Shown: positions 11,901 to 24,589, numbered from the stretch's first letter. The stretch: DNA of 64,000 nt from Anomaloglossus baeobatrachus (GCF_048569485.1 NC_134354.1:514299780-514363779); one strand, 5' to 3'. Notes: generated from the sequence alone by a model not told the origin. Translations and numbers: made by a program.

Positions 11901-12673
11901 TAGCACCTCTATGCCACAAACACAGCGTGGACTTGGTCCACATGGCTGCACAAGACACATGAGCGCCTTCTTGCTGCACTACCTCCAACATGACCCTCGT
12001 ATTGTCAAAATTAGAAGTGATGATGACTACTGGCTTGCCACACTATTAGATCCCCGGTACAAGTCCAAATTTTGTGACATAATTCCAGCCATAGAAAGGG
12101 ACGCACGTATACAGGAGTATCAGCAAAAGCTGTTACTCGATCTTAGCTCGGCTTTTCCACCAAACAACTGTGGTGCAGGGAGTGAATCTCCCAGTTGTAA
12201 CTTGACAAACATGGGATGGTCTCGTCATCTTCTACAGTCTACCCGTACCAGCAGCACCGTATCTGGTGCTGGTAACAGCAATTTTATTGAATCTTTTCAT
12301 AATTTTTTTTAGACCATCCTTTGCAAGGCCACCAGAGACAACAAGTCTGACACATAGTCAACGGCTGGAGAGGATGATACAGGAGTATCTCCAAATGAAC
12401 ATCGATGCCATTACTTTGCAAATGGAGCCTTGATCATTTTGGGCTTCAAATCTTGAAAAATGGCCAGAGCTCTCCACTTACGCTTTGGAGATTTTGTCGT
12501 GTCCAGCTGCCAGCGTTGTCTCTGAACGTGTCTTCAGTGCTGCTGGGTGTGTGCTGACTGATAAGCGCACGCGTCTGTCCAGTGACAATGTGGACAGACT
12601 AACGTTCATCAAAATGAACAAGTCATGGATCCACAAGGAATTTACTACCCCGGTGTCATCCTGGGGAGAGTAA
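8952..12673 (+). pseudogene. hAT transposase with BED zinc finger, decayed
   Basis: Reading begins at ATG 8952 (MSGKMTDASGKGK). One in-frame TGA at 9141-9143 separates this from the main frame, which runs to 11132. A Ser-rich acidic N-terminal part is followed by a BED finger (CKMC at ~9940, HMHKYH at ~10012). FTTDTWTS near 10660-10681 carries the first catalytic Asp. Later hAT blocks lie in other frames: CMAHVLNLV and DVLTRWNSTL (11130-11370), LLDPRYKSKF (~12045), and the C-terminal dimerisation segment SERVFSAAG with KRTRLSSDNVDRL (12515-12615). At least three frame changes plus the stop make it nonfunctional. In life the enzyme would cut and paste elements with these ends. Confidence 0.9.
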
Positions 12674-13300
12674 ATACTTGTGGATTTTGAATGTGCTTGA
12701 TGCAAGTCTACCTGTGAAGTGTTCAACTGGGGCACAAGTTCTCCCACTGAAGGGGTGGGTGTGTGTGTGGGCCAATTTTTGGAAAAAAGGGAGACTCCGC
12801 TTGGAGTAACCCTTGCTTACATGTTTTTAAAAATGATCCAAGATGAACAGAGCTGGGATCAGGAAAGACTTAGCTACCTACCCTGGTGTCATCTTGGGGA
12901 CGGTTAAGTATGGCGTATTTTTTAATGTGCTTGATGCAAATCTACCTGTGAAGTGTACAACTGGGGCACAAGTGCTGCCACTGAAGGGGTGGGTATGTAT
13001 GTGGCCCAATTTTTAGAAAAAAGGGAGACTCCGCTTGGAGTAACCCTTGCTTGCTGTGTTTTTTAAAAGGAGCCAAGATGAACAGAGCTGGGATCAGCAA
13101 AGACTTTGCTACCTACCCCGGTGTCATCCTGGGAAGGGTTAAGGATGGCGTATTTTTGAATGTGCTTGATGCAAATCTACCTGTGAATTGTACAACTAGG
13201 GCACAAGTGCTGCCACTGATGGGGTGTCTGTGTGGCTTAATTTTTGGAAAAAAAGGGAGACTCCGCTTGGAGTCACCTTGCGGTGTTTTAGATGATTTTA
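12645..13300. repeat. ~235-bp tandem array downstream of hAT transposase
   Basis: Nearly three units. The segment gggagactccgcttggagt recurs near 12789, 13026 and 13257, giving a period of ~233-237 bp. The first unit overlaps the transposase C terminus (the cccggtgtcatcctggg segment), so the duplications copied the end of the gene. Confidence 0.88.
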
Positions 13301-13600
13301 GAAGGGCATGCCATGCCTATATCTGTGTCTCGTCCTCTTTTTCCTCGTAACGCTGTTTTGTTTTCGCATGAGAATTTGTTCTTGTCACTTTCCCATGTGT
13401 TTGTGTTGTGTTGTGAGTTGTTTGTCACCTTTTGGACACCTTTGAGGGTGTTTTCTAGGTGTTTTTATGTGTTTGTGATTGCCTCCCATTGTTTCCTATG
13501 GGGTTCGAGCGGTTCGCCGAACCGAACTCGAACGAGACCTCCGTTCGGTGAACAGAACTCGAGCTGAACCACGGCTGGTTCGTTCATCTCTAGTGATGTC

Positions 13601-14179
13601 ACTCGCTGAGGGCTACAAAAGCCAGTAAGGGGAAAAACGGGAGCATGATCCAACGCGTTTCAAAGGCATTCAGGGCTTCTTCATGAGGGATAGCTAGTGC
13701 TCCTGTAGATGGGCCTTAATTAGCTGTGTAAGAGTGCCTTAATTGCTGCTCATCAGTTTAACTAGTTCTCCTAATTACCTATAGGAGCCTGCTGTGTAAA
13801 AGGAGGATGATAGAATGAGTGATAGAAGAAAAGAGTGAAAACCAAGCTAATTATACATGACACTTTATATTTATCATGTAAAGTATGGTGAAGTCATTCA
13901 CTCCCTTCCCCTCTCCCCCTCACTTTTTTTTTGTAATCATTTTAAACCTTTTTTGTTTTTGCCATCCTAGTGAAACTTTGGATGCTACTTTGGATCTATA
14001 TTACCTCCTTAAATTAACTTCCAAAACTGCAGGTATCCAAAATATTTTTAATATTTTTATGTATTCATGCATATTTTATCCAATTCCCTTCTCACTGTGT
14101 TTCCTTTATTAGTGCAGCAGTCATATACATAATCCTGAAATTTATTATTTATTTTAAACTTTCTTAAAAAATAAATAAC
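13601..14179. other. Intergenic, with GAAACGCGT-type retroelement fragment
   Basis: No gene. At ~13640-13690 the minus strand reads ctcatgaagaagccctg then tttgaaacgcgttgg. This core recurs at 40.4 kb and 55.9 kb. The rest is AT-rich sequence with no feature I recognise. Confidence 0.5.
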
Positions 14180-14843
14180 TGAAAAGTGGGGCGTGCAATA
14201 TTATTCGTCCCATTTACTTTCAGTGCAGCAAACTCAATCCACAAGTTCATTGAGGATCTCTGAATGATCCAATGTTGTCCTAAATGACTGATGATGATAA
14301 ATATAAGACACCTGTGTGTAATCAAGTCTTTGTATAAATGCACTTGCTCTGTGATAGTCTCATTCTTCTCTTTAAAGCGCAGATAGCATTATGAAGACCA
14401 AGGAACACAACAGGCATGTCTGTGATACTGTTGTGGAGACGTTTAAAGCCGGATTTGGTTACAAAAAAAATTCCAAAATTTTAAACATCCTAATTGAAAT
14501 GAAAGGAGTATCACACCACTGCAAATCTACCAAGACCTACCATGTCAGAAATGTTTATTTCTAAATGTTGTGCAGTTATATTGGTTTACCTGGGGAAAAT
14601 AAACGAGTGAGATGGGAATATATTTGGTTTTCATTAAGTTGCCTAATAATTCTGCACAGTAATAGTTACCTGCACAAATAGATACCCTCCTAAGATAGTC
14701 AAATCTAAAAAAAACCCACTCCAACTTCCAAAAATATTAAGCTTTGATATTTATGAGTCTTTTGGGTTGATTGAGAACATAGTTGTTGATCCATAATAAA
14801 AAAAATCCTCTAAAATACAACTTGCCTAATCATTCTGCACACG

Positions 14844-14846
<3 letters not shown>
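14180..14846 (+). mobile_element. Tc1-like element with internal deletion
   Basis: The ends are diverged inverted repeats (gcgtgcaatattattcg at left, attctgcacacggtg at right) abutting TA. From ATG 14391 a Tc1 N-terminal start is readable (MKTKEHNRHVCDTVVETFKAG), ending after ~45 residues where the central and catalytic parts are missing. Nonautonomous. Confidence 0.7.

Positions 14847-14886
<40 letters not shown>
14847..14886. repeat. (TA)n microsatellite
   Basis: About 20 TA dinucleotides lying exactly between the ends of two Tc1-like elements. Both families target TA. Confidence 0.95.
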
Positions 14887-14889
<3 letters not shown>

Positions 14890-15620
14890 TACAGACCAAA
14901 AGTTTGGACACACCTCCTCGTCTCTAGAACAACTATTAAGAGAAGACTTTGTGCACAAGGCCTTCATGGTAAAATAGCTGCTAGGAAACCACTGCTAAGG
15001 ATAGGCAACAAGCAGAAGAGACTTTTTTGGGCTAAAGAACACAAGGAATGGACATTAGACTAGTGGAAATCTGTGCTTTGGTCTGATGAGTCCAAATTTG
15101 AGATCTTTGGATCCAACCACTGTGTCTTTGTAGAAAAGGTGAACGGATGGACTCTACATGGCTGGTTCCCACCGTGAAGCATGGAGGAGAAGGTGTGATG
15201 GTGTGGGGGTGCTTTGCTGGTGACACTGTTAGGGATTCATTCAAAATTGAAGGCATACAGTACCAGTATGCCTACCACAGCATCTTGCAGCGGCGTGCTA
15301 TTCCATCCGGTTTGCAATTAGTTGGGCCATCATTTATTTTTCAACAGGACAATGACCCCAAACACACCTCCAGGCTGTGTACAGGCTATTTGACTAAGAA
15401 GGAGAGCAATGGGTTGCTACGCCAGATGACCTGGTCTCCACAGTCACTAGACCTGAACCCAATCGAGATTGTTTGGGGTGAGCTGGACCGCAGAGTTAAG
15501 GCAAAAGGGCCAACAAGTGCTAAGCATCTCTGGGAACTCCTTCAAAACTGTTGGAAAACCATTTCCGGTGACTATCTAACTCATATGGCTTGATTTACAG
15601 TGGTTATATCATACATGAAA
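14886..15620 (+). mobile_element. Tc1-like relic, 5' end and catalytic half
   Basis: Starts with the terminal-repeat sequence cagtacagaccaaaagtttg. After ~100 bp it jumps to the catalytic half, so the N-terminal coding part is deleted. WSDESKFEIFG (first Asp), [11 protein letters not shown] (second Asp) and SLDLNPIEIVW (Glu) are all readable. A 148-residue frame at 15147-15593 holds the last two. No right terminal repeat is found. Inactive. Confidence 0.85.
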
Positions 15621-16019
15621 AGCAAAGGGAGCCAAAACAACAAATTAGATATGTGTTATTTTCATTAAAGGAGGTTGATGACAATATTGCTTGTCGGTAC
15701 CCCTCACTCGCCCAAGCATTTTCAGGGGGCATCTCTGGGTGGGGGACAACAAGAGTTAAGTAGGAAAAGTGACCAATTGTGTGCTGGGAAAGCTAATGCA
15801 AGACCGGTCTCAGCTTTGCGGTGCATGTGATCGTGCTGCTGTATTGTAGGAAAAGTGACTTCGCGGTCACGTGATCTCACATCATGTGGTGCTACTGCTC
15901 TCGTGACTCATAAGGCAGAACGTCAAATGAGGCAAAGAGGGATACAACAGAAATCAGAGATAGTCCTTTTCAAGTGCATGCGCAGTGGCAGTCCTGGTTG
16001 ATGAGAGGGATACAATATA
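15621..16019. other. No feature recognised
   Basis: No open frame of interest and no clear repeat. It ends at the TA (16018-16019) that borders the next Tc1-like element. Confidence 0.5.
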
Positions 16020-16235
16020 CACACAGTTAGGTCCAGAAATATTTGAACAGTGACCAAATCTTTGTGATTTTGGCTCTGCATGCCACTATTTTTATTAAAA
16101 AACTGAGAGGCAATTTGAAGTGCAGACTTTCAGGTTTGATTAAAGGATTTGCACAAAAATATCCTGTGAAACGTTTAGGAATTGCCACCATTTACAAAGC
16201 CTCCACATTTTAGGGGCTCCAAAGTAATTGGACAA

Positions 16236-16437
16236 ATTTACATTACCATTAATAAAATGTTACATTTTAATGCTTTTTAGGGAATACTTTGCAGGCAATA
16301 ACTGCCTGAAGTCTGGAAGACATGGATATCACCAAACACTGGGTTTCCTTCCTTGTGATGCTTTTCCTACCTTGCAACTGACTCCAGTTGTTGAATGTAG
16401 GTAGGCCTTTCTGCCTCAATTTTGTCTAAGGGGCACT
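16236..16437 (+). repeat. ~200-bp direct repeat, left copy
   Basis: Nearly identical to 29871-30075 (start atttacattaccatt, end gtctaaggggcact), with one substitution and short indels. Its last bases (aaggggcact) are the first bases of the MITE that is complete only beside the right copy. The duplication therefore arose after that MITE inserted. Confidence 0.9.
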
Positions 16438-17929
16438 ACTGGGTAATCACGCTAGGAACCCCTCTCCTTATTCCACTTCTACCCACATGGTTTTGCCTAC
16501 CTTATTGATAGTGAGTATAGACTTGGCTACCCCAATGCTTTGAGCACGGACAATGCCCTGGTCTGTCTCAGGTGATCCCAGATTGATGGCTGTAGTGAGA
16601 TAGTGTTGCTGTAGTCAGAACTATGCAGGCAGTCGGCCATTCAGGATTTTAGGACTTTGATTTTGTGTTCTATATTTCATACTAACTAAACTGCCTCTGC
16701 TACTGCCGCTTACTTTGGCTTATAAAGCCCTATTTGATATATCGGCTAAGCTTATCTTACTGCTAATTATATCATACCGTCTTAATTTAGACCCTACAAC
16801 TAGAGATGAGCGAACCAGCCGTGGTTCGGCTCGAGTTCGGTTCGCCGAACGGAGGTCTCGTTCGAGTTCGGTTCGTCGAACGTTCGACGACCCAAACTCG
16901 AACCTATAGGATATAATGGGAGGCAATCACAAACACATAAAAATGCATGATAAATGTACACAAACAGTTAATAAACATTGCCATAAAACTTACGGGTCCC
17001 CGCGATCCCTCCTGCACTCTGTCTCCTGCCGCTATTCCATCCAATGATCGCTGAATCCTCCCGGTGACCAGCACTGCCAGCAGTGATGCAGGACCTATCA
17101 TGACGTCAAAATAGCCATGTGACCAGTCACGTGGCTATTATCTCATTGGCTACAGACTGGTCACATGACTATGACGCGTCATGTAGGACCTGTGAGTGCA
17201 TCTCTCCGGTACACGGTGCACATTTGTGTATCGCCGTGTACCGGCGACATGCTCTAGCACACGGTCGACTCCCCGTTCCGTTAGGGACCGGCTGACACAG
17301 CCGGTCATTAACGGAGATCACCGTTGCCATAGCAACGCAGTTAGCGGTGACGTCACCGCTAACCGCGGCTCCGGGAGCACCGTTGCTATGGTAACGCGTC
17401 TGTCAGCGTTACTGCTGACAGCCAGCAGCACTGATCACTCACGGAGTGAAGGCTGCACGCTGCTTCCCGTGCAGCCTTCACGGAGTGAAGTCTGCACGGG
17501 GAGCAGCAGCGTCTTCCCCCATGCAGCAGTGATGAAGCAGAGCTGCATTTGTTGAACGAAAAAGAGAGAAGACCATGGATCGTGGAGGGCTGACAGGGGG
17601 TAATAAAGATGGAGTCTCTAATGTGTCTGTGTATTTATTTCTATTAAAGTATTTTTTCTCTGTGTGGTGTCTTTTTTTAACCCTTTATTGGAGATTCTTA
17701 ATGGCCGGGTCAAACGTGCCTGACATTAAGAATCTCTGGCTTAATACTAGCTAGTAAAACAAAGCTAGTATTAACTCATTATTACCCAACAAGCCACCCG
17801 GCTCCAGGGCTGTTGGAAGAGTTGGATACAGCGCCAGATGATGGTGCTTCTATGAAAGCGCCATTTTCTGGGGCGGCTGCGGACTGGAATTCGCAGCAGA
17901 GGCACCCAGAAACCTCGGGCTAACCTGTG

Positions 17930-18550
17930 CTGCGGATTCCAATCCCCAGCTGCCTAGTTGTACCCGGCTGGACACAAAAATGGGGCGAAGCCCACGTCAT
18001 TTTTTTTTTTTAATTATTTCATGAAATAAGTGAAATAATTAAAAAAAATGGGCTTCCCTATATTTTTGGTTCCCAGCCGGGTACAAGTAGGCAACTGGGG
18101 GTTGGGGGCAGCCCGTGGCTGCCTGCTGTACCTGGCTAGCATACAAAAATATGGCGAAGCCCACGTCATTTTTTTGGTGGGCAAAAAACGTCTGCATACA
18201 GTCCTGGATGGAGTATGCTGAGCCTTGTAGTTCTGCAGCTGCTGTCTGCTCTTCTCCATACAGACAGACAGCAGCTGCAGAACTACAAGGCTCAGCATAC
18301 TCCATCCAGGACTGTATGCAGAAGTTTTTTGCCCCCTGAAAAAATTATGTGGGCTTCGCCATATTTTTGTATGCTAGCCAGGTACAGCAGGCAGTTATGG
18401 CTGCCCCCAACCCCCAGTTGCCTATTTGTACCCGGCTGGGAACCAAAAATAAAGGGAAGCCCTTTTTTTATTATTTCATGAATTTCATGAAATAATTAGA
18501 AAACAAATGACGTAGGCTTCGCCCCCAACTCTTCCAGCACCTGCCTGCTA
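17930..18550. repeat. Long nested palindrome in hAT element 2
   Basis: An imperfect inverted repeat with ~280-bp arms. The inner part is a perfect hairpin with 57-bp arms 18192-18248 and 18265-18321 and a 16-nt spacer. The outer arms carry the words tatggcgaagcccacgtc and ccaacccccag in opposite orientation. hAT element 3 carries a related palindrome at 55540-56580. Confidence 0.92.
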
Positions 18551-19747
18551 TACCTGGCTAGCATACAAAAATATGGCGAAGCTCACGTCCTTTTTTTGTA
18601 GTTTTTTGGCAAAAAAAAAAACTCTTCCCTGGATTTTCCATTGCCAGTGAAGGTAACACCAAGCAGTAGGGGTTAGCAGCCAGTAGCTGCTTGGATTACC
18701 CTTAGCTAGCAATACAAAAACTGCAGCGGGAGCCCATATATATTTTTTTTAATTATTTATTTAAATAACTAAAAACAAAATGGGCTTCCCTGTATTTTGA
18801 TTGCTGGACATCACAGTGCTGTAAAAATAATTCTTTAAAAAAAATGACGTAGCGCTCCGCGGTATTTTTGATTCTCAGCGCAGATAAAGCAGACAGCTAT
18901 GGGTTGCCACCCCCATCTGCCTGCCGTTACCTTGGTTGACAATCAAAATACAGGGAAGCCCATTAATTTTTTCTATTTAAAAAATAGTTAAAAAAAAAAT
19001 GACGTTGGGTCCCCCCATTTTTGATAGCCAGCTAGGGTAAAGCAGACGGCTGTAGCCTGAAAACCACAGCTGGCAGCTTTACCGTGGTTGGGGATCCAAT
19101 GTGGAGGTCCCCCCAGGCTCTTTTTTTTATAATTATTTTATAAATATTAATAATTACACAATAAAAGTAGGGTCCCCCCCAAATTGGATCACCAGCCAAG
19201 GTAAAGTGGACAGCTGTGGTCTGGTATTCTCAGGGTGGGAAGGTCCATAGTTATTGGGCCTTCACAGCCTAAAAATAGCAGGCCGCAGGCACCCCAGACG
19301 TGGCGCATCCACTAGATGCGCCAATCCTGGCGCTTCACCCCAGCTCATCCCGTGCCCTGGTGCAGTGGCAAACGGGGTAATAAATCGGGTTGATACTAGC
19401 TGTAAAGTCACCTGAGATCAAGCCCAGCAGTTTGTGATGTCATGGCGTCTATTAGATACCCAACATCATAAACTGTCAGTACTAACAAAAAAAAAATCGA
19501 CAAAAGAAATTTATTTGAAAAGCAGTCCCCAAAACATTTCCTCTTTCACCAATTTATTGTAAAAAAAAATAAAGGGGTCCCACGACGACTCTGGACCGTA
19601 TAGAATATGGGGGGGAGACACTCAGGGAACGTATCCCCCATTTTCTAGGAGTGCGGACCCTTCATGTGAGGAGTGTGGGTGCAATGAATCTGCACTCACT
19701 CTCCCCGGGTCCACAGCAGCAGAGTCCATGTCGTAATGGTTGCTACC
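18551..19747. repeat. Degenerate inverted modules in hAT element 2
   Basis: A chain of ~150-200-bp modules, each with an AT-rich centre (runs of a or t around aattattta) between gggagccca-type and tgggcttccc-type words. Related modules recur at 28010-28420. No coding potential. From ~19500 to 19747 nothing specific is seen. Confidence 0.65.
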
Positions 19748-20092
19748 AAAGCTGCAATGCCCTGCTCATGAGGTAAGGGCATGCCTAATCAGGAGAACTA
19801 TTCTACATTTCCAAATATTGGTATTTGCTGATATTATTGCTATTCCACCTACTATATATTGGGGATAGGATCTTGGAGATGGAATACCCCTTTAAGTCCA
19901 GTTCCAGCTGAATGAATACTTAACAACAGAGCTCGTAATTTAGATGTGTTTTTTTGTGGCGTATAACGGACTCTCATGTTTGGTGGTCGTTCAGCAGGGA
20001 AACTATAAAAGCAAATCCCTCCATTTGGAAATGTAGTATATAGCTCTCCTGATCAATTATGTTCCTTACCTCATGAGCAGGGCATTGCAGTA
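19748..20092. repeat. Foldback element
   Basis: Inverted arms of ~65 bp: 19750-19815 (gcaatgccctgctcatgagg...) and 20024-20092 (...cctcatgagcagggcattgc), separated by ~210 bp. No open frame. Confidence 0.8.
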
Positions 20093-20286
20093 ATAATAAT
20101 AATTTATTCATTTATATAGCGTTATTAATTCCATAGCGCTGTATGTCTTTAGAGTGTGGGAGGAAACCCACGCAAACACGGGGAGAACATACAAACTCCT
20201 TGCAGATTGTGTCCTTGGTGAGAATTGAACCCAGGACCTCAGCACTGCAAGACTGCAGTGCTAACCACTGAGCCACCGTGCCGCCC
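20087..20286 (-). mobile_element. tRNA-derived SINE
   Basis: On the minus strand the element starts with a tRNA-like head with A box tggctcagtggttagc and B box gggttcaattctc. The body contains ctccccgtgtttgcgtggg, and the tail is (ATT)n at 20087-20105. These are RNA polymerase III promoter elements of a vertebrate SINE. It abuts the foldback element on its tail side. Confidence 0.85.
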
Positions 20287-21106
20287 ATTTAGCTTACAGA
20301 TGCATAACCACCACTCACTGTGTCTGAACACAGGAAGCTGAGCTGACAGCCGCTCTGTGCATGCGGCAGCGTCTATTGTAAAGGAGAGGGCTGTGGGGGG
20401 ATCAACGCTGCACAGGTACCGTGGGACACCGGGGAACACCGGTGGGGTTATAGGGGGTGACATGGCAGGGCCTGGGGAGGAGTTTTCTGTCGCATGTGTC
20501 ATGGCACATGCGACAGAAATCAGAGGAGTAGGGTGAATGCGTCCGGCACGCTGCTGTGCGCGCGGCCATTTTGGATTTCTGGGAGGGCATCAGGGGGGGC
20601 ACTTTGGCGACACCGGGGGACCGGAGGGGACTGGGGAGGAGATTTATCATGTTTGTTTATGCCAGATGGGATATAAATAATTTTTTACCGGCGCTGTCAT
20701 TTACTGTAACGTGATGAGCGGTGTACGGTGTATACCTGTGATCACGTGAGCGGGGACCGGAAAAACCGTCCTGAATTATGATCTCCAGTGTCTCAGCTAG
20801 CCCTGAAACACCGGAGATTTTCTGACGCTGGGGGGCGTTATTCACTTACAGTGCCTACAAGTAGTATTCAACCCCCTGCAGATTTAGCAGGTTTACACAT
20901 TCGGAATTAACTTGGCATTGTGACATTTGGACTGTAGATCAGCCTGGAAGTGTGAAATGCACTGCAGCAAAAAAGAATGTTATTTCTTTTTTTTTTTTTT
21001 TTTTAAATTGAGAACAGTTTATTCAGAGGGTCATTTATTATTTAACCCCTCAAACCACCAGAATTCTGTTTGGTTCCCCTAAAGTATTAAGAAGTATTTC
21101 AGGCAC

Positions 21107-21417
21107 TGTGAGACTGTGACCGGGGTTATCTATGACGGCCGGTATGTCTCGCCCCGGTTGTGCTCACTCCATGATAGGAAGTAACTCCACTCCAGGGTTA
21201 ATGCTGTTTCCCTACAGGCTTAAGGAAGGGTTAAAAGGAAACAGGAACGAGGGCAGGTGTGCCGGGTGTGAGGGAGTGATCACATCTCCCTGAGTTCTCT
21301 GCCGGAAAGGCACATATGTACTATTGTGGACTTTTTTTTTTTAATAAACCGTGTGCTGTGAACCTTGGTGCCTGGATCCCGTGTCTTCTGCAGCGCAGCC
21401 GACGACGCTACCTCACA
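21107..21417 (+). repeat. 5' LTR of Gmr1-like element
   Basis: Begins tgtgagactgtgacc and ends gctacctcaca. An aataaa signal lies near its 3' third. 311 bp, the same length as the 3' copy. Confidence 0.93.
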
Positions 21418-21419
21418 TA

Positions 21420-21438
21420 TGGTGGAGAATGCGGGCAT
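21420..21438 (+). promoter_or_regulatory. Primer binding site, tRNA-Ala type
   Basis: tggtggagaatgcgggcat starts 2 nt after the LTR. It is complementary to the 3' end (with CCA) of a vertebrate tRNA-Ala of the class ending in ...TTCTCCA. The tRNA assignment is from memory of tRNA sequences. Confidence 0.75.
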
Positions 21439-21469
21439 GACAGCCGGTGAGGTGTAGCATCCATCCCTG

Positions 21470-22930
21470 GTGACCCAGCTGCGCATGTCCTGGATTCGAG
21501 CGGCTATACTACAGCCCAAACCCGGCGACGCCATGGAGGACATAATAAAGCATTTGGCTCAGGCTAATGCACAGCAGCAACAGGCTAATGCACAGCAGCA
21601 ACAGGCTAATGCACAGCAGCAACAGACCAATGCACACCTGCTCCAATCCTTGCAAGTGCAGGAAAAAAAATTCCAAGAACAGATGGATCAGGCCAATGCA
21701 CGTCAGCAGCAAGCCTTGCAATTGCAGGAAAAAAGGCACCAAGAACAGATGGTTCTCCTGGCCAAGTCGATCCGTGCCGGACCGGCAGCAACAAACCAGG
21801 GACCGGGTGACGACGGCAGCGTCCGGAAAGCGGTGAGACAAGCGTTGCAAAAGATGACCCCGGGTGATGATGTGGAAGCGTTCCTGGCGGTGTTTGAACG
21901 GGTGGCCGAGCGGGAAAAGCTGCCGACCCCGCAGTGGGCTGAGGTATTGTCACCCTATCTGACGGGGGAACCCCAAAAAGCGTACCTGGACCTCTGTACC
22001 GAGGACGCCATTGACTATGTGACCCTGAAAGCCGAAATACTGGCTCGGTTGGGGGTGAATACCTATGTACGGGCTCAGCGGGTAAATCAGTGGTTCTTTG
22101 AGGAAGCCAAACCCGTACGCTCCCAGGCCTATGACTTGTTACATCTTGTAAAAAAGTGGTTGCAGCCTGACACTCTGAGCCCGGCGCAAATGGTGGAAAG
22201 GGTAGTAGTGGATCGTTTTGTGCGCACTTTACCCGTCACCGTTCAACGGTGGGTAGGACAGGGTGACCCGAGTACCCTGGACCAATTAGTGTCCCTGGTA
22301 GAGCGGCATGTGGCTACGCAGGACTTGATACGGGACACTGAGACTTTGCGTACCGCCCGTCGGTCCGGCCCCTCCAAGCCTAGGGCCAAGGACCCACCGC
22401 TGACACCGGTGCGGGAGTCCGCTACCGTCCCGTCTGAAGCCGCACCCTCCGTCCCTGAGGTCCGGAAAACTATGTACCCTAAACGACAACTCGTCAAGGG
22501 GGTGTCCTTCCCTATTAGATGTTGGCGGTGCCAGCGGGTGGGACATATGGAAGCCCAGTGTCCACTCACCACGGAGCCCATGGATTGTGGGGTTACCCGG
22601 CGGGGTTCAATGTATGCTCAGGTGGTGTGTACCGCTGACCTTGTCTACCCAGAGACTGAGCCCCACTTGTGCCAAATTCAGGTGAATGGATGTCCGGTTA
22701 CAGGCTTGTTGGATTCCGGAAGCTTAGTGACCCTTGTGCGATCAACCCTAAGGGCTAAAGTAAAGGCCACAGGACGTACCGTGGGGGTGGTTTGCATACA
22801 TGGGGACCGCCGAGACTATCCCACGGGGATAGTCACCATCACAGCACCTTGCGGTCAGGTGCAACATGAGGTGGGACTTATTAATACTCTTCCCTATGAT
22901 GTGATCCTAGGAAGGGATCTGCCCTATTTT
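21470..22930 (+). CDS. Gmr1-like gag and protease region
   Basis: An N-terminal Gln/Ala/Asn-rich coiled-coil-like stretch is built on 21-bp tandem repeats near 21560-21620. A gag core follows, then a CCHC zinc knuckle (CWRCQRVGHMEAQC, ~22520-22561) and an aspartic protease motif LLDSGS (~22705-22722). Gag packages the RNA and the protease processes the products. Part of a fossil element. Confidence 0.9.
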
Positions 22931-24480
22931 TGACTTTATGGAAGGGACCTCCTAAGTCCCCTCAGATATTGGTCAGTCCGGGACCTGAGCCCTACAATCC
23001 TGAATCCGGGACGCCTGCCGTAGGGGTCCCCATGATAGGGACAGGATGTGAACCTGATAGGTCGCCCCTAGAGGTATTGGCAGGAGAGGCTGAGACGGTC
23101 GAGCCCATCCCGGAGTTGGAGGCGTCCCCGGATACGTTTGGGACAGCCCAACTCCAGGACCCTACATTAATACATGCCCGGAGTCGGGTGACAGTAGTTG
23201 ACGGGGTGGCACAGCTGCCTGGTGCCCAGGTAAGATACCCCCATTTCGCTCTTAAGCAGGATTTACTCTACCGGGTAGATGAAATACGGGGCGTAGGGGT
23301 AGAGCAGTTGGTGGTGCCCCAGCCGTATCGCCGGCGGGTCCTCGACTTGGCTCATAAACACCTGATGAGTGGTCACCTAGGGGTCAAGAAAACGCAGGAG
23401 CGAATATTGCAAAGGTTCTATTGGCCCGGGGTCTTTGGGGAGGTAAAACGGTTCTGCGAAACCTGCCCGGAGTGTCAGCTTACCGCACCCCTGACCCACT
23501 TTCGCAGTCCGTTGGTACCGTTACCCATTAAAGAAGTCCCTTTTGAACGGATAGGGATGGATCTGGTGGGGCCCCTCGTAAAGTCTGCTCGAGGGCACCA
23601 GCATATCCTAGTGATCGTTGACTATGCCACCCGGTATCCAGAGGCGATACCTCTCAGACATACTGCAGCCAAGCTTATAGCTCGGGAGTTGTTTGCTGTG
23701 TTCTGCCGGGTGGGGTTGCCCAAGGAGATCCTTACGGATCAGGGGACCCCATTCATGTCTAAAGTGATCAAAGAGCTATGCCGGCTACTCCAGATCAAGC
23801 AGTTGCGTACGTCTGTGTATCATCCTCAGACGGATGGTTTAGTGGAACGATTCAATAAAACCCTGAAAACCATGCTCAAAAGGGTGATTTCCAAAGACGG
23901 GAAAGACTGGGATATGATGCTTCCCTATTTAATGTTTGCCATACGAGAGGTGCCACAGGCATCCACGGGGTTTTCGCCTTTTGAATTGTTATACGGGCGA
24001 CATCCCCGGGGATTGTTGGACCTGGCAAAAGAAACCTGGGAGCAGGAGCCCACCCCCCATAAAAGTGTGATTGAACACATTTTGGGTATGCAGAACCGCA
24101 TAAGCGCGGTCATGCCAATTGTGAAGGAGCATTTACAGGAGGCTCAGGCCGCGCAAAGCGGCCGCTACAATAGACAAGCCACCGTGCGGACCTTTAATCC
24201 CGGGGATCGGGTGTTGGTATTGATTCCCACGGCGGAGAGTAAATTCCTGGCTCAGTGGCAAGGCCCCTACGAGATAAAGGAAAGAGTCGGGGTGGTTAAC
24301 TATAAAGTATTGCAGCCCGGTAGGCGGAAACCTGAACAAATATACCATGTCAACCTATTAAAACCTTGGCAGGAACGGGAAAGCCTGATGGCTGTTTTTT
24401 CCCCACCTCCCTCCTCTTCGGGTCGTTCACATCCGGCTCCAGCGACCTCCGGAGAGGACGAACCGGAAGTAAGGATTGGA
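22930..24480 (+). CDS. Gmr1-like integrase region
   Basis: An HHCC zinc-binding domain (HKHLMSGHLG at ~23353, CETCPEC at ~23457) is followed by the DDE core. The core residues lie in GMDLVGP (~23556), TDQGTPF (~23735) and LVERFNK (~23838). A GPYEIKERVG segment (~24262) follows, like the GPY/F module of Gypsy integrases. It lies upstream of RT. Part of a fossil element. Confidence 0.92.
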
Positions 24481-24589
24481 GAAGCCCTCACCAAGACACA
24501 GAGGCGAGAGGCCAGACGGTTGGTTCAGCAGAACCCCGATGTCTTCTCCGAGCTGCCCGGTAGGACCAGTCTGATATGACATGATATTG

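Larger units (their letters stand above)
855..13592 (+). mobile_element. hAT transposon 1 (long, decayed autonomous copy)
   Basis: Left end tagagttgagcg and right end cgttcatctcta form imperfect inverted termini. They are flanked by 8-bp duplications gtgacgtc (847-854) and gtgatgtc (13593-13600) with one mismatch; 8 bp is the hAT signature. Inside, left to right, are a subterminal region rich in TTCG/CGAA words, a 132-bp tandem array split by a DIRS element, a decayed transposase (8952-12673) and a ~235-bp tandem array. Without the ~6.1-kb DIRS insert the element is ~6.7 kb. Its left end matches the right end of hAT element 2, and its right end matches the left end of element 2. The two copies therefore lie in opposite orientation. 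Confidence 0.9.
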
